This document shows, piece by piece, positions 1 to 8,940 of a stretch of 64,000 nucleotides of DNA (positions are counted from its first letter, which is position 1; the number at the start of each line of letters is the position of its first letter). The position numbers and the translations under genes were made by a program. The stretch covers positions 2,838,970 through 2,902,969 of the forward strand of contig NZ_JAAMOZ010000001.1 of NCBI RefSeq assembly GCF_011758645.1, written 5' to 3'. Below the pieces are notes generated by a model. The model saw nothing but the letters and a program-made list of their open reading frames with translations, had not been told where the DNA came from and did no database searches. This DNA is from Brooklawnia cerclae (GTDB taxonomy: Bacteria > Actinomycetota > Actinomycetes > Propionibacteriales > Propionibacteriaceae).

Positions 1-308
1 ATGGCGATGCGGCCGGAGTGCGAGACGTCCAACTGGTAGCGGCTACCCCATACGTAGTGGGTCTCGCCGGAGATCATTTCGCGTTCTGTCTGACGATCGG
101 CGTTCTGCAACTGCTCGCGCTGCTTCTTGATCCAGGGCAGGCGCTGCACTATGGCCAGCCGGATGGCGTCCTCGTCGAGACGGTGCGGTGCGGCCACACG
201 AACCCGGCCTACCGGCGGGTAGACCGAGATGTGCATGTTCTTGATGTCCTTGTAGATGACATCCACGCCGAGCCCAGCGACCGTGAGATAGGCGTTAGCG
301 GTATTCAT
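1..308 (-). CDS. YgjP-like (M48/DUF45) metallopeptidase domain protein, 3' end cut by window edge
   Basis: Only the N-terminal 102 residues are in the window. They begin MNTANAYLTVAGLGVDVIYK and contain the beta-strand-rich opening of YgjP/WLM-type proteins (VRVAAPHRLDEDAIRLAIVQ, then LPWIKKQREQLQ, near residues 37-68). The catalytic HExxH helix of this family would lie beyond the edge and cannot be checked. The ATG overlaps the end of hsdR by 14 nt, so it is the last visible gene of the hsd operon. Proteins of this family are often encoded next to type I restriction systems, but their role there is not settled. Family assignment rests on the N-terminal pattern alone. Confidence 0.7.
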   Translation of the reverse strand, partial: MNTANAYLTVAGLGVDVIYKDIKNMHISVYPPVGRVRVAAPHRLDEDAIRLAIVQRLPWIKKQREQLQNADRQTEREMISGETHYVWGSRYQLDVSHSGRIA

Positions 309-3300
309 CGCGTGCCCTCACCAGGTCAAACAGTTCATCGAAGCGGTCGAAGTCGTCCGGAAGGATCTTGTGCAGCGCCCTGACGACGACCTTCTCCTTC
401 ATCTTGTTGCCGACCCAGTCGTGGTGCTTGGAGGTCATTACGGTGGTGTCGACCTGGATCGCTAGCTCTGGCGGCGCAAAACCAAAGTCGACCAGCGCCT
501 TCTGCGCCCCAGTCCTGGCCCACGCTGGGTAGACGGTGTCGGACTCCTTCTTGCCGACCTTCGTGGCCAGCTCGAGCAGCCGGGCGAGGTACTCCTTGTA
601 GTCGAGCGCCTCCTGCTTGGCCTGCAGGATCAGGGCATCGAGGAGCGAGGACATCGAGTCGTAGTACTTCGGGTTCATGGCGTGCTCGTCGACGATCGTC
701 TTGCGGACGTTGTTGATGATCGTCTCGGCCGCGGCCTCGGGGTTCTTGCGGATCCCGGCCGGCAGGGTGTCGAGTGCGCCCTCGCCTCGTTCGACGATCA
801 GCTCGACCAAGCCCTTGTCGAAGATCGCCACGTCCTCGACCGGGTCGGCCTGGATGTAGGTGTCGAGCAGTGAGCGCATACCGGCCTCGAACTGCTTCAT
901 GTCGATGTTTTCGCCGGCGCCGAGCTCGACCTCGTCGCGGACGGCGACGTAGTGGGCGACCTCGTCCTTGATCTGCTTCGCCTCGGCGGCGGTGTAGCCC
1001 GCGGTCTCCATGTCGTTGGCCAGCACGCCGTAGGTGCGGACGAGTGAGGCGACCGACTTGTACAGCTCGACGCGCTTGTTCTCGTTGGCCTTGATCTGCT
1101 CCGCATCGCCAGGGATGTCGGCGACGAAGTAGTGCTGGTACTCCAGCGTGCCCTTCGGCGGAGCGACCGGCTCACACAGGGCACGGATCCGCTCGAGGGC
1201 CTCGTCAAGGTCCTTCTTCGCCTGGTCCGTGCGGTCCTTGAGCAGGCCTTCGATGTCCTGTTTCTCGTAGCCGTCCAGCGCGCCCGACGTGTAGTCGGTG
1301 ATGGCGTTCTCGAGGGAGTTGAACAGGTCGCGGTAGTCGATGATGTAGCCGTAGGTCTTGTCGTCACCGTCCAGGCGGTTGACCCGGCAGATGGCCTGAA
1401 ACAGGCCGTGGTCACGCATCTTCTTGTCGATGTACAGGTAGGTGGCGCTCGGCGCGTCGAAGCCGGTCAGGAGCTTGTCCACCACGATGAGCAGACGCAT
1501 CTGGCCTGGCTCCTTGATGAACTTCTCCTTGACCTCCTTCTCGAACTGAGCGACCTTCTCCGGCGTCGAGGCACGGTCGGCAGGCTCACCGAAGTAGTCG
1601 GCCAGCATCTGCCGGTAGATGTCGTACTGCCGCAGCTTCTCGGTCGCGCCCTCACCCGAGTCCTCCTTGGAAATGTCGGAGGCGTTCGGGACGTAGCTGG
1701 TCACGATCGCGACCTTGCCCTTGAAGCCGGCGGCCACGAACAACTCGTAGAACTTGCAGGCCTGGTAGATCGACTCACCGACCAGCATGGCGTTACCCCG
1801 CCCGGAGACCAGGCGCGGCTGGGTGTCGAAGTCCCACAGGATGTTCTGAACGATCATGTCGGCGCGGCTCTTGGCGCTGAACACCTTCTGCATGGTGCCC
1901 CAGCGCTTCTTCAACCGGGCCTTGCTCAGGTCGGTCATGCCCTGGGTCCAGTGCTCGAACTTCTTGTCGATCTGGGCGGCGCCCTTGAGCTCCTGGTCGA
2001 CGTTGCGAGCCTCATAGCGCAGATCGAGCACGACTCCGTCAGCCACAGCCTCGTCGAACTTGTAGGTGTGGATGAACGAGCCAAACGTCTCGATACTGGT
2101 CGCCTTGTCAGCCTTGAGCAGCGGCGTACCTGTGAAGCCGATGAACATCGCCCCAGGCAGCAGCTCCTTCATCGCCTTGTGCATCTTGCCCGACTGGGTA
2201 CGGTGCGCCTCGTCGACGAAGATGTACAGGTTGCCCTTCGGGCTGAAGTTCGCCGGCAGCCGCGAGTGCAACTCGGCGATGAATTCCTCGCCAGCGTCGT
2301 CCAGGTCCTTGTCGTCGTCACTGCCACGGAACTTGTGGACCAGCGAACCGATCAGCCACGGGTCGGACTTGTTGATCGCGCTCAGCAGGTCCGCACCCGA
2401 GGTGGTGCGGTAGATGTCCTCGTTGACACCGCCGAAGACCTTCTCGATCTGCTCGTCGAGCTCGGTGCGGTCGGTGATGATCAGGACTCGGGCAGCCTTC
2501 TGGTGCTCCCGGATCCACTTGGCCAGCCAGACCATGGTCAGGCTCTTGCCCGAGCCCTGGGTGTGCCAGACGATGCCGCCCTCGCGCTTGGCGATCCGGG
2601 CCTGCGCAGCCTTCACCCCGAAGTACTGGTTGTGCCGGGCGGCCTTCTTCACACCCGAGTCGAAGACGACGAAGTCATGGACCAGCTCAAGAAGGCGCTC
2701 CTTCGAGCACATCTGCACGAACGCCTTGTCCAGTGGCTCAGCGACGTCGGCGCCGACTGGGCTGTCCTGTGGCTCCTTCCACTCCAGCCAGTACTTCTCC
2801 GGCGTCTCGATCACGCCGTAGCGCAGGCCCTCGACGTCGTTGCCGGCGAACAGTAGCTGGACCGTCGAGAAGAATGGACGGATGAAGTCGGCCCGCTGGT
2901 TGCCGATGTTCTGACGGATACCCTCGCTGACACTCACCTTCGAGCGCTTGAACTCCACCACACCCAGGGCAATGCCGTTGACGTACAGCACGACGTCCGG
3001 GCGCTTGTTGTGCTCGCCCGCGATCGAGACTTCCTCGGCGATGTGGAAGTCATTGGCCTCGGGCTCGGCCCAGTCGACCAGCCAGACAGTCTCGAAGTTC
3101 GACTGCACGTCACGCTTGACCTTCACGCCGTAGCGCAGCAGCTCGTAGACCTTGCGGTTCGCTTCGTACAGCGAACGGTTGCTGCCCACCGCAGCCTCAT
3201 TGCGCAGCACGTGCAGCGCACGGCCGATCAGGTCGTCGTCGACGCCACGGGCCTGCAGATTGGCACGAAGCAGAGCCTCCTCGATGTTCGAGTTACCCTC

Positions 3301-3402
3301 GCGGTCCTCCCACTTATCCAGGTACGAGTACCCAAGCTGCTCCCGGAACAGCTTGACCACGCGATCCTGCGTCTTGCGCTCGATCTGACCTACGGTGCTC
3401 AT
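295..3402 (-). CDS. hsdR: Type I restriction enzyme, R (HsdR) subunit
   Basis: The 1035-residue protein supplies DNA translocation and cleavage in the HsdR2M2S1 complex. A PD-(D/E)xK nuclease core lies near residues 135-152 (RPDVVLYV, then VVEFKRS). The SF2 motor follows: Walker A QGSGKS at about 282, DEAH at 397-400, the TGTP motif soon after (FTGTPLL), and LLTGFDAPS plus ICRVNRL as the late helicase motifs. The length is typical of full HsdR and no frameshift is visible. Its ATG overlaps the hsdS stop by 4 nt (ATGA), so R, S and M are translationally coupled. It should cut unmethylated foreign DNA after translocation. Confidence 0.95.
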   Translation of the reverse strand: MSTVGQIERKTQDRVVKLFREQLGYSYLDKWEDREGNSNIEEALLRANLQARGVDDDLIGRALHVLRNEAAVGSNRSLYEANRKVYELLRYGVKVKRDVQSNFETVWLVDWAEPEANDFHIAEEVSIAGEHNKRPDVVLYVNGIALGVVEFKRSKVSVSEGIRQNIGNQRADFIRPFFSTVQLLFAGNDVEGLRYGVIETPEKYWLEWKEPQDSPVGADVAEPLDKAFVQMCSKERLLELVHDFVVFDSGVKKAARHNQYFGVKAAQARIAKREGGIVWHTQGSGKSLTMVWLAKWIREHQKAARVLIITDRTELDEQIEKVFGGVNEDIYRTTSGADLLSAINKSDPWLIGSLVHKFRGSDDDKDLDDAGEEFIAELHSRLPANFSPKGNLYIFVDEAHRTQSGKMHKAMKELLPGAMFIGFTGTPLLKADKATSIETFGSFIHTYKFDEAVADGVVLDLRYEARNVDQELKGAAQIDKKFEHWTQGMTDLSKARLKKRWGTMQKVFSAKSRADMIVQNILWDFDTQPRLVSGRGNAMLVGESIYQACKFYELFVAAGFKGKVAIVTSYVPNASDISKEDSGEGATEKLRQYDIYRQMLADYFGEPADRASTPEKVAQFEKEVKEKFIKEPGQMRLLIVVDKLLTGFDAPSATYLYIDKKMRDHGLFQAICRVNRLDGDDKTYGYIIDYRDLFNSLENAITDYTSGALDGYEKQDIEGLLKDRTDQAKKDLDEALERIRALCEPVAPPKGTLEYQHYFVADIPGDAEQIKANENKRVELYKSVASLVRTYGVLANDMETAGYTAAEAKQIKDEVAHYVAVRDEVELGAGENIDMKQFEAGMRSLLDTYIQADPVEDVAIFDKGLVELIVERGEGALDTLPAGIRKNPEAAAETIINNVRKTIVDEHAMNPKYYDSMSSLLDALILQAKQEALDYKEYLARLLELATKVGKKESDTVYPAWARTGAQKALVDFGFAPPELAIQVDTTVMTSKHHDWVGNKMKEKVVVRALHKILPDDFDRFDELFDLVRARDEYR

Positions 3403-4598
3403 GCGCTTGCCTCCGTTGGAACCAGCCTTGTGCGACCGGTCAGGAGCTCCTGCATCATGCTCTGCTTGATGTCGCGAGTGGCTTCGAGGCGACGCTCGAG
3501 GGCCGCGATCTCGGCGTCAGAACTCTGTAAAGCCAATCCGATCGCCGCCTGCTCATCGAGAGTTGGCAGCTCCAGTTCGTATCTAGACACGACTTTCCAA
3601 TCGGAACGCGGCATGTGCGTGCCATAGGCAGTACTCGCCGCCTCAATAAAATCATCCTGTTCCACCACGTACCTCAAGAACGCGCTAATCGCGACTCCGG
3701 TCCGTGGTCGCAATGCCCAGATCTCCGTGGAAGCATACCCATCCCTGTCGGCAAGCCAGTATTTGCGTAGGTACGCACGAAGCTTTCCGAAGAGGACGTC
3801 GCCCTTCAGGAATCTGGTCTTCAGCGATACTGACGAAGCGAGATCGGAATCACCAATCAGACGACCTGTTCGGGCCGATATGTGTTCAAGTTCGACCACA
3901 CGCCCGCTCGTCACGCTTGGATCCGAACGCTCCTTCGACGGGGTCGCAATGTCACCAAAGATGACCGGCGTCCACGCACCCGCAAACCCGGGCAGTCGCG
4001 TGCGACCAGTCAGGAGCTCCTGCATCATGCCCTGCTTGATGGCGCGCTTCTTGGCGATCAGTTCACGAAGTGAATAGATCAGACCATCTGCGTCGGTCAG
4101 CGCCTCAGCAATTGCATCCTGCTCACCAATTCTCGGCATAGGAATTTCAATCGACCCAACCTGCTGAAAGTTCAGGCCCTGACGATTGCCACCTGCCTGG
4201 AACGAGTCGATCTGGTCTTGTCCAATGCGTGAGTTCAGTACTGCGCACACGAAGTGCGGGTTCATGAGTCCGCCTCGAACGCGAATCTCGCACACATGCT
4301 GGTTCACATTGCCTCCATCAAGTTGTGCCGTGGCGACTGCAGAGCGCCCGATGGATGCACCAGTGATGTTCAGGAGTACGTCCCCCTCACGGACCTCGGT
4401 TGCCGGGAAGGTGTCGTGTGTTGCATCGTCGATGTAGGCAAGGTCATCTAGGCGCAAGTCCCCCCAGCCGACATTTTGGCTTCGAATGAATGGCCTGCCA
4501 GTCGGTTGATAGACACTTGAGCCACCGCGAGGCGTAACTCCACTGCCGATTCGCGTAGTCACGTTCGCAAGCTTCGCTGTAGGAAGCCCAGACATCAC
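3399..4598 (-). CDS. hsdS: Type I restriction-modification specificity (HsdS) subunit
   Basis: The 399-residue protein has two target-recognition domains separated by a conserved helix. The central spacer ends in KQGMMQELLTGRTRLPG (about residues 188-204) and the C-terminal spacer repeats it as KQSMMQELLTGRTRLVP. This internal duplication is the HsdS hallmark and sets the two half-site specificities. A second Met follows the first (MMSGLP), so the start may be one codon later. The gene overlaps hsdM and hsdR by 4 nt each. Its DNA is visibly more AT-rich than hsdM and hsdR, as expected for exchangeable recognition domains. Confidence 0.93.
   Translation of the reverse strand: MMSGLPTAKLANVTTRIGSGVTPRGGSSVYQPTGRPFIRSQNVGWGDLRLDDLAYIDDATHDTFPATEVREGDVLLNITGASIGRSAVATAQLDGGNVNQHVCEIRVRGGLMNPHFVCAVLNSRIGQDQIDSFQAGGNRQGLNFQQVGSIEIPMPRIGEQDAIAEALTDADGLIYSLRELIAKKRAIKQGMMQELLTGRTRLPGFAGAWTPVIFGDIATPSKERSDPSVTSGRVVELEHISARTGRLIGDSDLASSVSLKTRFLKGDVLFGKLRAYLRKYWLADRDGYASTEIWALRPRTGVAISAFLRYVVEQDDFIEAASTAYGTHMPRSDWKVVSRYELELPTLDEQAAIGLALQSSDAEIAALERRLEATRDIKQSMMQELLTGRTRLVPTEASA
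3431..3471. repeat. hsdS repeat copy 1 (C-terminal conserved region)
   Basis: A 41-bp segment matching 4001-4041 at 39 of 41 bases. It encodes the second conserved helix of HsdS and could support recombination that swaps a target-recognition domain. Confidence 0.8.
4001..4041. repeat. hsdS repeat copy 2 (central conserved region)
   Basis: Direct-repeat partner of 3431-3471, 570 bp away and in the same orientation. It codes for the central spacer helix of HsdS. Confidence 0.8.
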
Positions 4599-7030
4599 CT
4601 AACCCCCATCACAGCCAGGTGTTCCGCGACCTTGGCGCTGAGCCGCTCAACCTCGGCATCAAGGTCGCCCACGGTCTCGGCGTAGCGATCGCCGAGCACG
4701 TCGAGTCGGTCGACCAGTTGGCGGATTAGGGCGTCCAGCTCGGCCTGGGCGCCGCGCACGAAGCGGGCTCCCCACTTGTCGTCGATGACCAGCGTGTGGA
4801 TCTCGCCTGTCGAGAGCCTGCCGTACTGCTTGAGGGTGACTTCGTCGAGCTTGACCTGAGCGTCCCTGGCCGCCTTCTTCGCGTTGGCCTCAGCGTCGTA
4901 GAGCGCGATCAGCTCGACCAGCGCCTTCACCTCGTCGCTCTTCGGGTCCTCACGTTTGGCGATACGCAGGCGAGCAGCGGCGAGAGCCTTGCTGATCTTG
5001 TCGTCGTCCATGGCATCGGCGAGCAAGCCTTCCTCGCCCGAGTTCTCCTCGATGAACTCCTCGACAGCCTGGCCGGCGGCTTCAGCCGCGGCGTTGAGCT
5101 CCTCGAGCTTGGCTTTCTCGTCGGCGAAGTAGCGGTCCACGATCAGGGCCGGTGGAATCAGGTCCATCTTGTACTTGGTAGCGCTTCGGCCAGCTCCGAC
5201 GATGAGGTCAGGTGTTTCTGAGAGCTTGCGCTCCTTGTTCTCGATCGCGGTGCGTGGCTTGGCCGCCTCGTCCCAGCCCGCGCTCATCACCAGTGCGACG
5301 TCGTCGTGCATGGTTTCGTTCCAGTAGCTCATGAGCTGCTCGTACACGCCGTACTCGTCGATGAGCGGCTTCGGACGGAAGCGCTCAAGCAGGGTGTCGC
5401 CTAGCAGCGCGATCAGGGCATTCGGGCGGGTGCTACTAGAGATGTCGACCAGCTCGTCGTGGTGGACGTTCCACCAGTGCGTCACCGTGCCGGTCGTGGT
5501 GCTCGCGAAGGCCTCGTACTCCGGTGAGCCGGTGATCGTTGCCTGGATCTCGCTCTTGTCGACGGCAAGCTCCGAGTAACCAGGGCGTAGCGGCTTGAAC
5601 AGCGTGCCACGCAGGCTCGGGAAGGCGTCCCAGTAGCGCTGCAGGGCATCGAGATCACGGTCCGGGATGCCGCCCTTGAGATGGGCGTGCAGGTCCTGGA
5701 TGTCCTCAGGCTCCGAGCTGTCGATGTAGCGCGGGATGTTGAGGTTGTAGTCGTTCTTGGCGTCGGCGATCTCAGCGACCGGGACCATGCGCGAGTAGCG
5801 CTCGACCTCGGTCTGCTTGTTGAACACGTCGATGATCTGGTGCATGTCGCGCGGGCGCAGACGGTTCTTGTTGCCGTCCTTCACAAAGCCCTTGCTGGCG
5901 TCGATCATGAAGATGCCAGTCCTGGCCTGGGCGTTCTCCTTGTCGAGCACGATGATGCAGGCCGGAATCCCGGTGCCGTAGAAGAGGTTCGCCGGCAGGC
6001 CGATGATCCCCTTGATGTAGCCCTTGCGGATCAGGGCCTTGCGGATGGTCGCCTCCGCGTTGCCGCGGAACAGCACGCCGTGCGGCAAGATCACCGCACC
6101 CTTGCCGGTGCTCTTGAGGCTCTTGACCATGTGCAGCAGGAACGCGTAGTCGCCGTTCTTCTCCGGCGGGCGGCCGTAGCCGTCGAAGCGGCCGAACTCG
6201 TTCTCCAGACCGTTGGTCCAGCTCTTGACGCTGAACGGCGGGTTGGCGACGAGGAAGTCAAAGGTCTCCAGGCGGTCGCCGTCCCGGAACTTCGGGTCGA
6301 CCAGCGTGTCACCCTGACGGACGTCGGCCGTCTCGTTGCCGTGCAGGATCATGTTCATCTTGGCCAGCGCCCAGGTGGCGTTGTCCTTCTCCTGGCCATA
6401 GATCGTCAGGCCGTGCGGCGCAGCGTCCGCGACCTTGAGCAGCAACGAACCAGACCCACAGGTCGGGTCGTAGACAGTTGCCGACTTCGGCGTCCTTGGC
6501 TGGATACCGACGAGCTGGGCCATCACGCGCGAGACCTCAGCTGGCGTGTAGAACTGGCCTTTGCTCTTGCCCGACTCCGTCGCGAAGTGCCGCATCAAGT
6601 ACTCGTAGGCGTCACCGAGTAGGTCGTCGCCCTCGGTTCTGGAACTCGAGAAGTCCAGGTCCTGGAAGATGCCGATCAGCTTGCTCAGCCGGTCGACCAA
6701 TGCCTTGCCTTCACCAAGCTTGTTCGGGTCGTCGAAGTCGGCGTTGTTGATGACGCCGACGAGGTCGTTGGCGTCGGCGAGCCTGCGGATAGCCTTGTTA
6801 ACCTGGTCACCGATGTCGCTCTTGCCCCGGAACGAAACGAGGTCGTCGAACGACCCGCCCTCCGGCACATCGACGAGGCTGTCCGGGTCGGCCTTGGCCT
6901 TGTCAGAGACGTACTTCACGAAGAGCAGCGTCAGAACGTAGTCCTTGTACTGGCTGGCGTCCATGCCGCCACGAAGCTCGTCCGCTCCGGCCCAGAGCGA
7001 ACTGTACAGATCTGACTTCTTGAGAGCCAT
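4595..7030 (-). CDS. hsdM: Type I restriction-modification methyltransferase (HsdM) subunit, long form
   Basis: The N6-adenine methyltransferase subunit protects host sites and forms the core enzyme with HsdS. The N-terminal helical domain is followed by the SAM motif DPTCGSGSLLL (near residue 190) and the catalytic NPPFS motif (near 260). The start at 7030 (MALKKSDLYSSLW) is chosen because it gives the usual HsdM N terminus; upstream in-frame codons add a 54-residue low-quality extension. At about 811 residues it is longer than the classical 500-residue HsdM. The extra C-terminal part is charged and coiled-coil-like (repeated ELNAAAEAAGQ and DAEVERLSAKVAEH segments) and may do part of the DNA-clamp work. 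It overlaps hsdS by 4 nt. Confidence 0.94.
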   Translation of the reverse strand: MALKKSDLYSSLWAGADELRGGMDASQYKDYVLTLLFVKYVSDKAKADPDSLVDVPEGGSFDDLVSFRGKSDIGDQVNKAIRRLADANDLVGVINNADFDDPNKLGEGKALVDRLSKLIGIFQDLDFSSSRTEGDDLLGDAYEYLMRHFATESGKSKGQFYTPAEVSRVMAQLVGIQPRTPKSATVYDPTCGSGSLLLKVADAAPHGLTIYGQEKDNATWALAKMNMILHGNETADVRQGDTLVDPKFRDGDRLETFDFLVANPPFSVKSWTNGLENEFGRFDGYGRPPEKNGDYAFLLHMVKSLKSTGKGAVILPHGVLFRGNAEATIRKALIRKGYIKGIIGLPANLFYGTGIPACIIVLDKENAQARTGIFMIDASKGFVKDGNKNRLRPRDMHQIIDVFNKQTEVERYSRMVPVAEIADAKNDYNLNIPRYIDSSEPEDIQDLHAHLKGGIPDRDLDALQRYWDAFPSLRGTLFKPLRPGYSELAVDKSEIQATITGSPEYEAFASTTTGTVTHWWNVHHDELVDISSSTRPNALIALLGDTLLERFRPKPLIDEYGVYEQLMSYWNETMHDDVALVMSAGWDEAAKPRTAIENKERKLSETPDLIVGAGRSATKYKMDLIPPALIVDRYFADEKAKLEELNAAAEAAGQAVEEFIEENSGEEGLLADAMDDDKISKALAAARLRIAKREDPKSDEVKALVELIALYDAEANAKKAARDAQVKLDEVTLKQYGRLSTGEIHTLVIDDKWGARFVRGAQAELDALIRQLVDRLDVLGDRYAETVGDLDAEVERLSAKVAEHLAVMGVR

Positions 7031-7213
7031 CGCTATGCCACCGCGCTCACTCTGAGAGTGACGAATGGGGGCATCGACAGCTGGCTCATGGGTAAGCGGA
7101 TCTCCTTCATGGCTCCAACGCGCACACGGTTCTACAACCGCATCCCAACTTAGCGATGCAAGCCGGGGAGCGCTATTGAGGCCCGCCACCACTGTGCTGG
7201 GAGAACACGATAG

Positions 7214-7675
7214 CTATCCCAGACCAGCCACTCTTTGCTTCACCAGCGCAACAAGGCCAGCTAGGTCGGCCGAGGACAGCGGCAACTCAAACCGGGTGGT
7301 GGTCTTCTCGCGCAACGGATCGGCGGGATCGACTGGGTCGCCGTCACGAAACACGTCTACACCAATCCGGTCCATGAGCACATGGATGTTCTTCGACTTC
7401 GGATCCTGATCAAGAGTTTGCAGGCTCACAACCACGATCACATCACCCCGGCGAGCCTCGACCCACAGCCAGCCAGACAAATCGAACGACGGCTCCAGGC
7501 GTCCACCACTCGTATAGCTCGTCAAACCGCGCCCAGCGTTGCCACGGTTCTTTACCTCGAAGCCCTCCGCCCGCAACGCCTCGACGACGCGACCCCGCTG
7601 ATCGCGCCTGCTCTTCAGATACGCGGCCCTCGCCTCAAGGAACTGTTGACGCAGTTGGTCGCCTTCAAGCTTCAC
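7214..7675 (-). CDS. Uncharacterised protein upstream of hsd operon
   Basis: A 153-residue soluble protein with no family I can name. The GTG at 7675 is chosen because a GGAGG sits 7 nt upstream; a longer reading to 7798 adds Arg/Cys-rich sequence that looks non-coding. Visible features are a basic N-terminal helix (QFLEARAAYLKSRRDQRGRV) and a beta-rich middle (SFDLSGWLWVEARRGDVIV). It lies 183 bp upstream of hsdM on the same strand and could be co-transcribed, but nothing in the sequence ties it to restriction. Confidence 0.6.
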   Translation of the reverse strand: MKLEGDQLRQQFLEARAAYLKSRRDQRGRVVEALRAEGFEVKNRGNAGRGLTSYTSGGRLEPSFDLSGWLWVEARRGDVIVVVSLQTLDQDPKSKNIHVLMDRIGVDVFRDGDPVDPADPLREKTTTRFELPLSSADLAGLVALVKQRVAGLG

Positions 7676-7903
7676 CACTACCCCTCCTCGCAAAGCCGTA
7701 CCTGCGTCGCAGGTACGGCGACGTTGGCCAGCGCACCTACTACGCCCGCGCTTTGTGACGACAGAGCGATTTTCCATACGAAACAGGGACCTTTGCAACT
7801 CACCATGAGGTCAGGCGAGCAGGCCCCGCAGCAAATCACCTAAGGCCTTCACACCAGGCAAACGTAAGTAACACTGCTTGCGAACGGGAACTTAAGAAAA
7901 CTG

Positions 7904-7976
7904 TGGAGCTAGGGGGATTCGAACCCCCGACCTTCTCATTGCGAACGAGACGCGCTACCAACTGCGCTATAGCCCC
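7904..7976 (-). tRNA. tRNA-Ala (anticodon CGC)
   Basis: A complete cloverleaf folds on the minus strand. The acceptor stem is GGGGCTA paired with TAGCTCC, the anticodon stem TCTCG/TGAGA holds loop TTCGCAA (anticodon CGC), and the T-arm is GGGGG-TTCGAAT-CCCCC. The discriminator is A and CCA is not encoded. Confidence 0.93.
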
Positions 7977-8039
7977 ATGCCGTGCGGCAACACCTGATGC
8001 TACACGACTTGCTCGGCGAGCCAAAAGCGGCGGGCGGCC

Positions 8040-8879
8040 TCACTCCCCCACAGCGCGCGGCATGTCGGGCAGTTCGTCCTGCTGGGCCTCGGGATCCTCG
8101 ACGGCAGACGCCTGCTCGTCCTGGGCATCCTGTGGCGAGGCCTGCTCCGCGACGCCCGCGGGTGGCTGCTGATCCGCGGTCACGGGGACGCGCACCTCGC
8201 TGGAGGCCACCGGCGCGGCGAGGTCGATCGTCCGCACCGACCGTGGCAGCAGCGGACGAGAGGTGTAGGCCGTCGGCGTCACGGGGATCGGGTCCCACAG
8301 CGAGCCGATGGTGTCGGGTGAGTCCGACAGCCGGATCGAGCGCTCGGTCTCGTTGGCCGTCAGCGCGGTGGTCTCCTCGTCCGACCCCGGCGAGATGAGC
8401 ACGGTCGGCTCGGCGCTGGTGCAGCTCACGCTGGCACGGCGCTCGGCGATCATCCGGTTGACGGTGACGGTGCTGATCCGACTCAGGATCAGGAAGACGA
8501 ACAACAGCCCCACGGGGATGAGCGACCACGTGTGAGGAAGCGGCGCGAAGAACGGGATGATCGCGCCGATCACGACGAGGGAGAGGTGCACGACCAGACC
8601 CAGGCGACGGCGCTTCACGGCGATCTGCATCGCCCGTCGATGGTCGAACCGAGCGGCCCGGCGCATGAGCGGGGTCGACACGTCGGCGCCCGAATCGGTC
8701 AGGAACCCCTGACCGCCGAACCCGTCGCTACCCCGCCGGACGACGTGCATCGAATCGGCGAAGCCGTCGATCGCGTCGTCGTCCAACTGTGCACCCTGGT
8801 CACGTCGTCCCAGGTACCAGGGAACCAGGTACGCGATCCAGGCGACGACGATCGTCCCGAAGATCACCCCCGTAAGCAT
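8040..8879 (-). CDS. sepX: SepX/GlpR-family divisome membrane protein
   Basis: A 279-residue protein with one N-terminal membrane segment (about residues 1-23, ending YLVPWYLGRR), a cytoplasmic linker, then two closely spaced hydrophobic segments near 95-135. A long acidic, Pro/Gln-rich C-terminal tail follows. This layout, and the position beside the MoeA-like glp gene, matches SepX/GlpR. That family is a membrane partner of the gephyrin-like Glp in corynebacterial division and is needed for septation in Streptomyces. The start at 8879 (MLTGVIFG) is chosen so that the first residues form the membrane helix; an ATG eight codons upstream is possible. Function here is inferred by family. Confidence 0.8.
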   Translation of the reverse strand: MLTGVIFGTIVVAWIAYLVPWYLGRRDQGAQLDDDAIDGFADSMHVVRRGSDGFGGQGFLTDSGADVSTPLMRRAARFDHRRAMQIAVKRRRLGLVVHLSLVVIGAIIPFFAPLPHTWSLIPVGLLFVFLILSRISTVTVNRMIAERRASVSCTSAEPTVLISPGSDEETTALTANETERSIRLSDSPDTIGSLWDPIPVTPTAYTSRPLLPRSVRTIDLAAPVASSEVRVPVTADQQPPAGVAEQASPQDAQDEQASAVEDPEAQQDELPDMPRAVGE

Positions 8880-8940
8880 GCACTCAACGTACGGGCGAAC
8901 CACATCGTTGTGATTCAGGCGCGCCGCCGGTGGCGGGCAA

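Noticed and set aside
1132..2856. Long open frame (574 codons) on the plus strand opposite hsdR
   Set aside because: It mirrors the codon bias of hsdR on the other strand, is Val/Leu/Arg-rich and has no recognisable domain.
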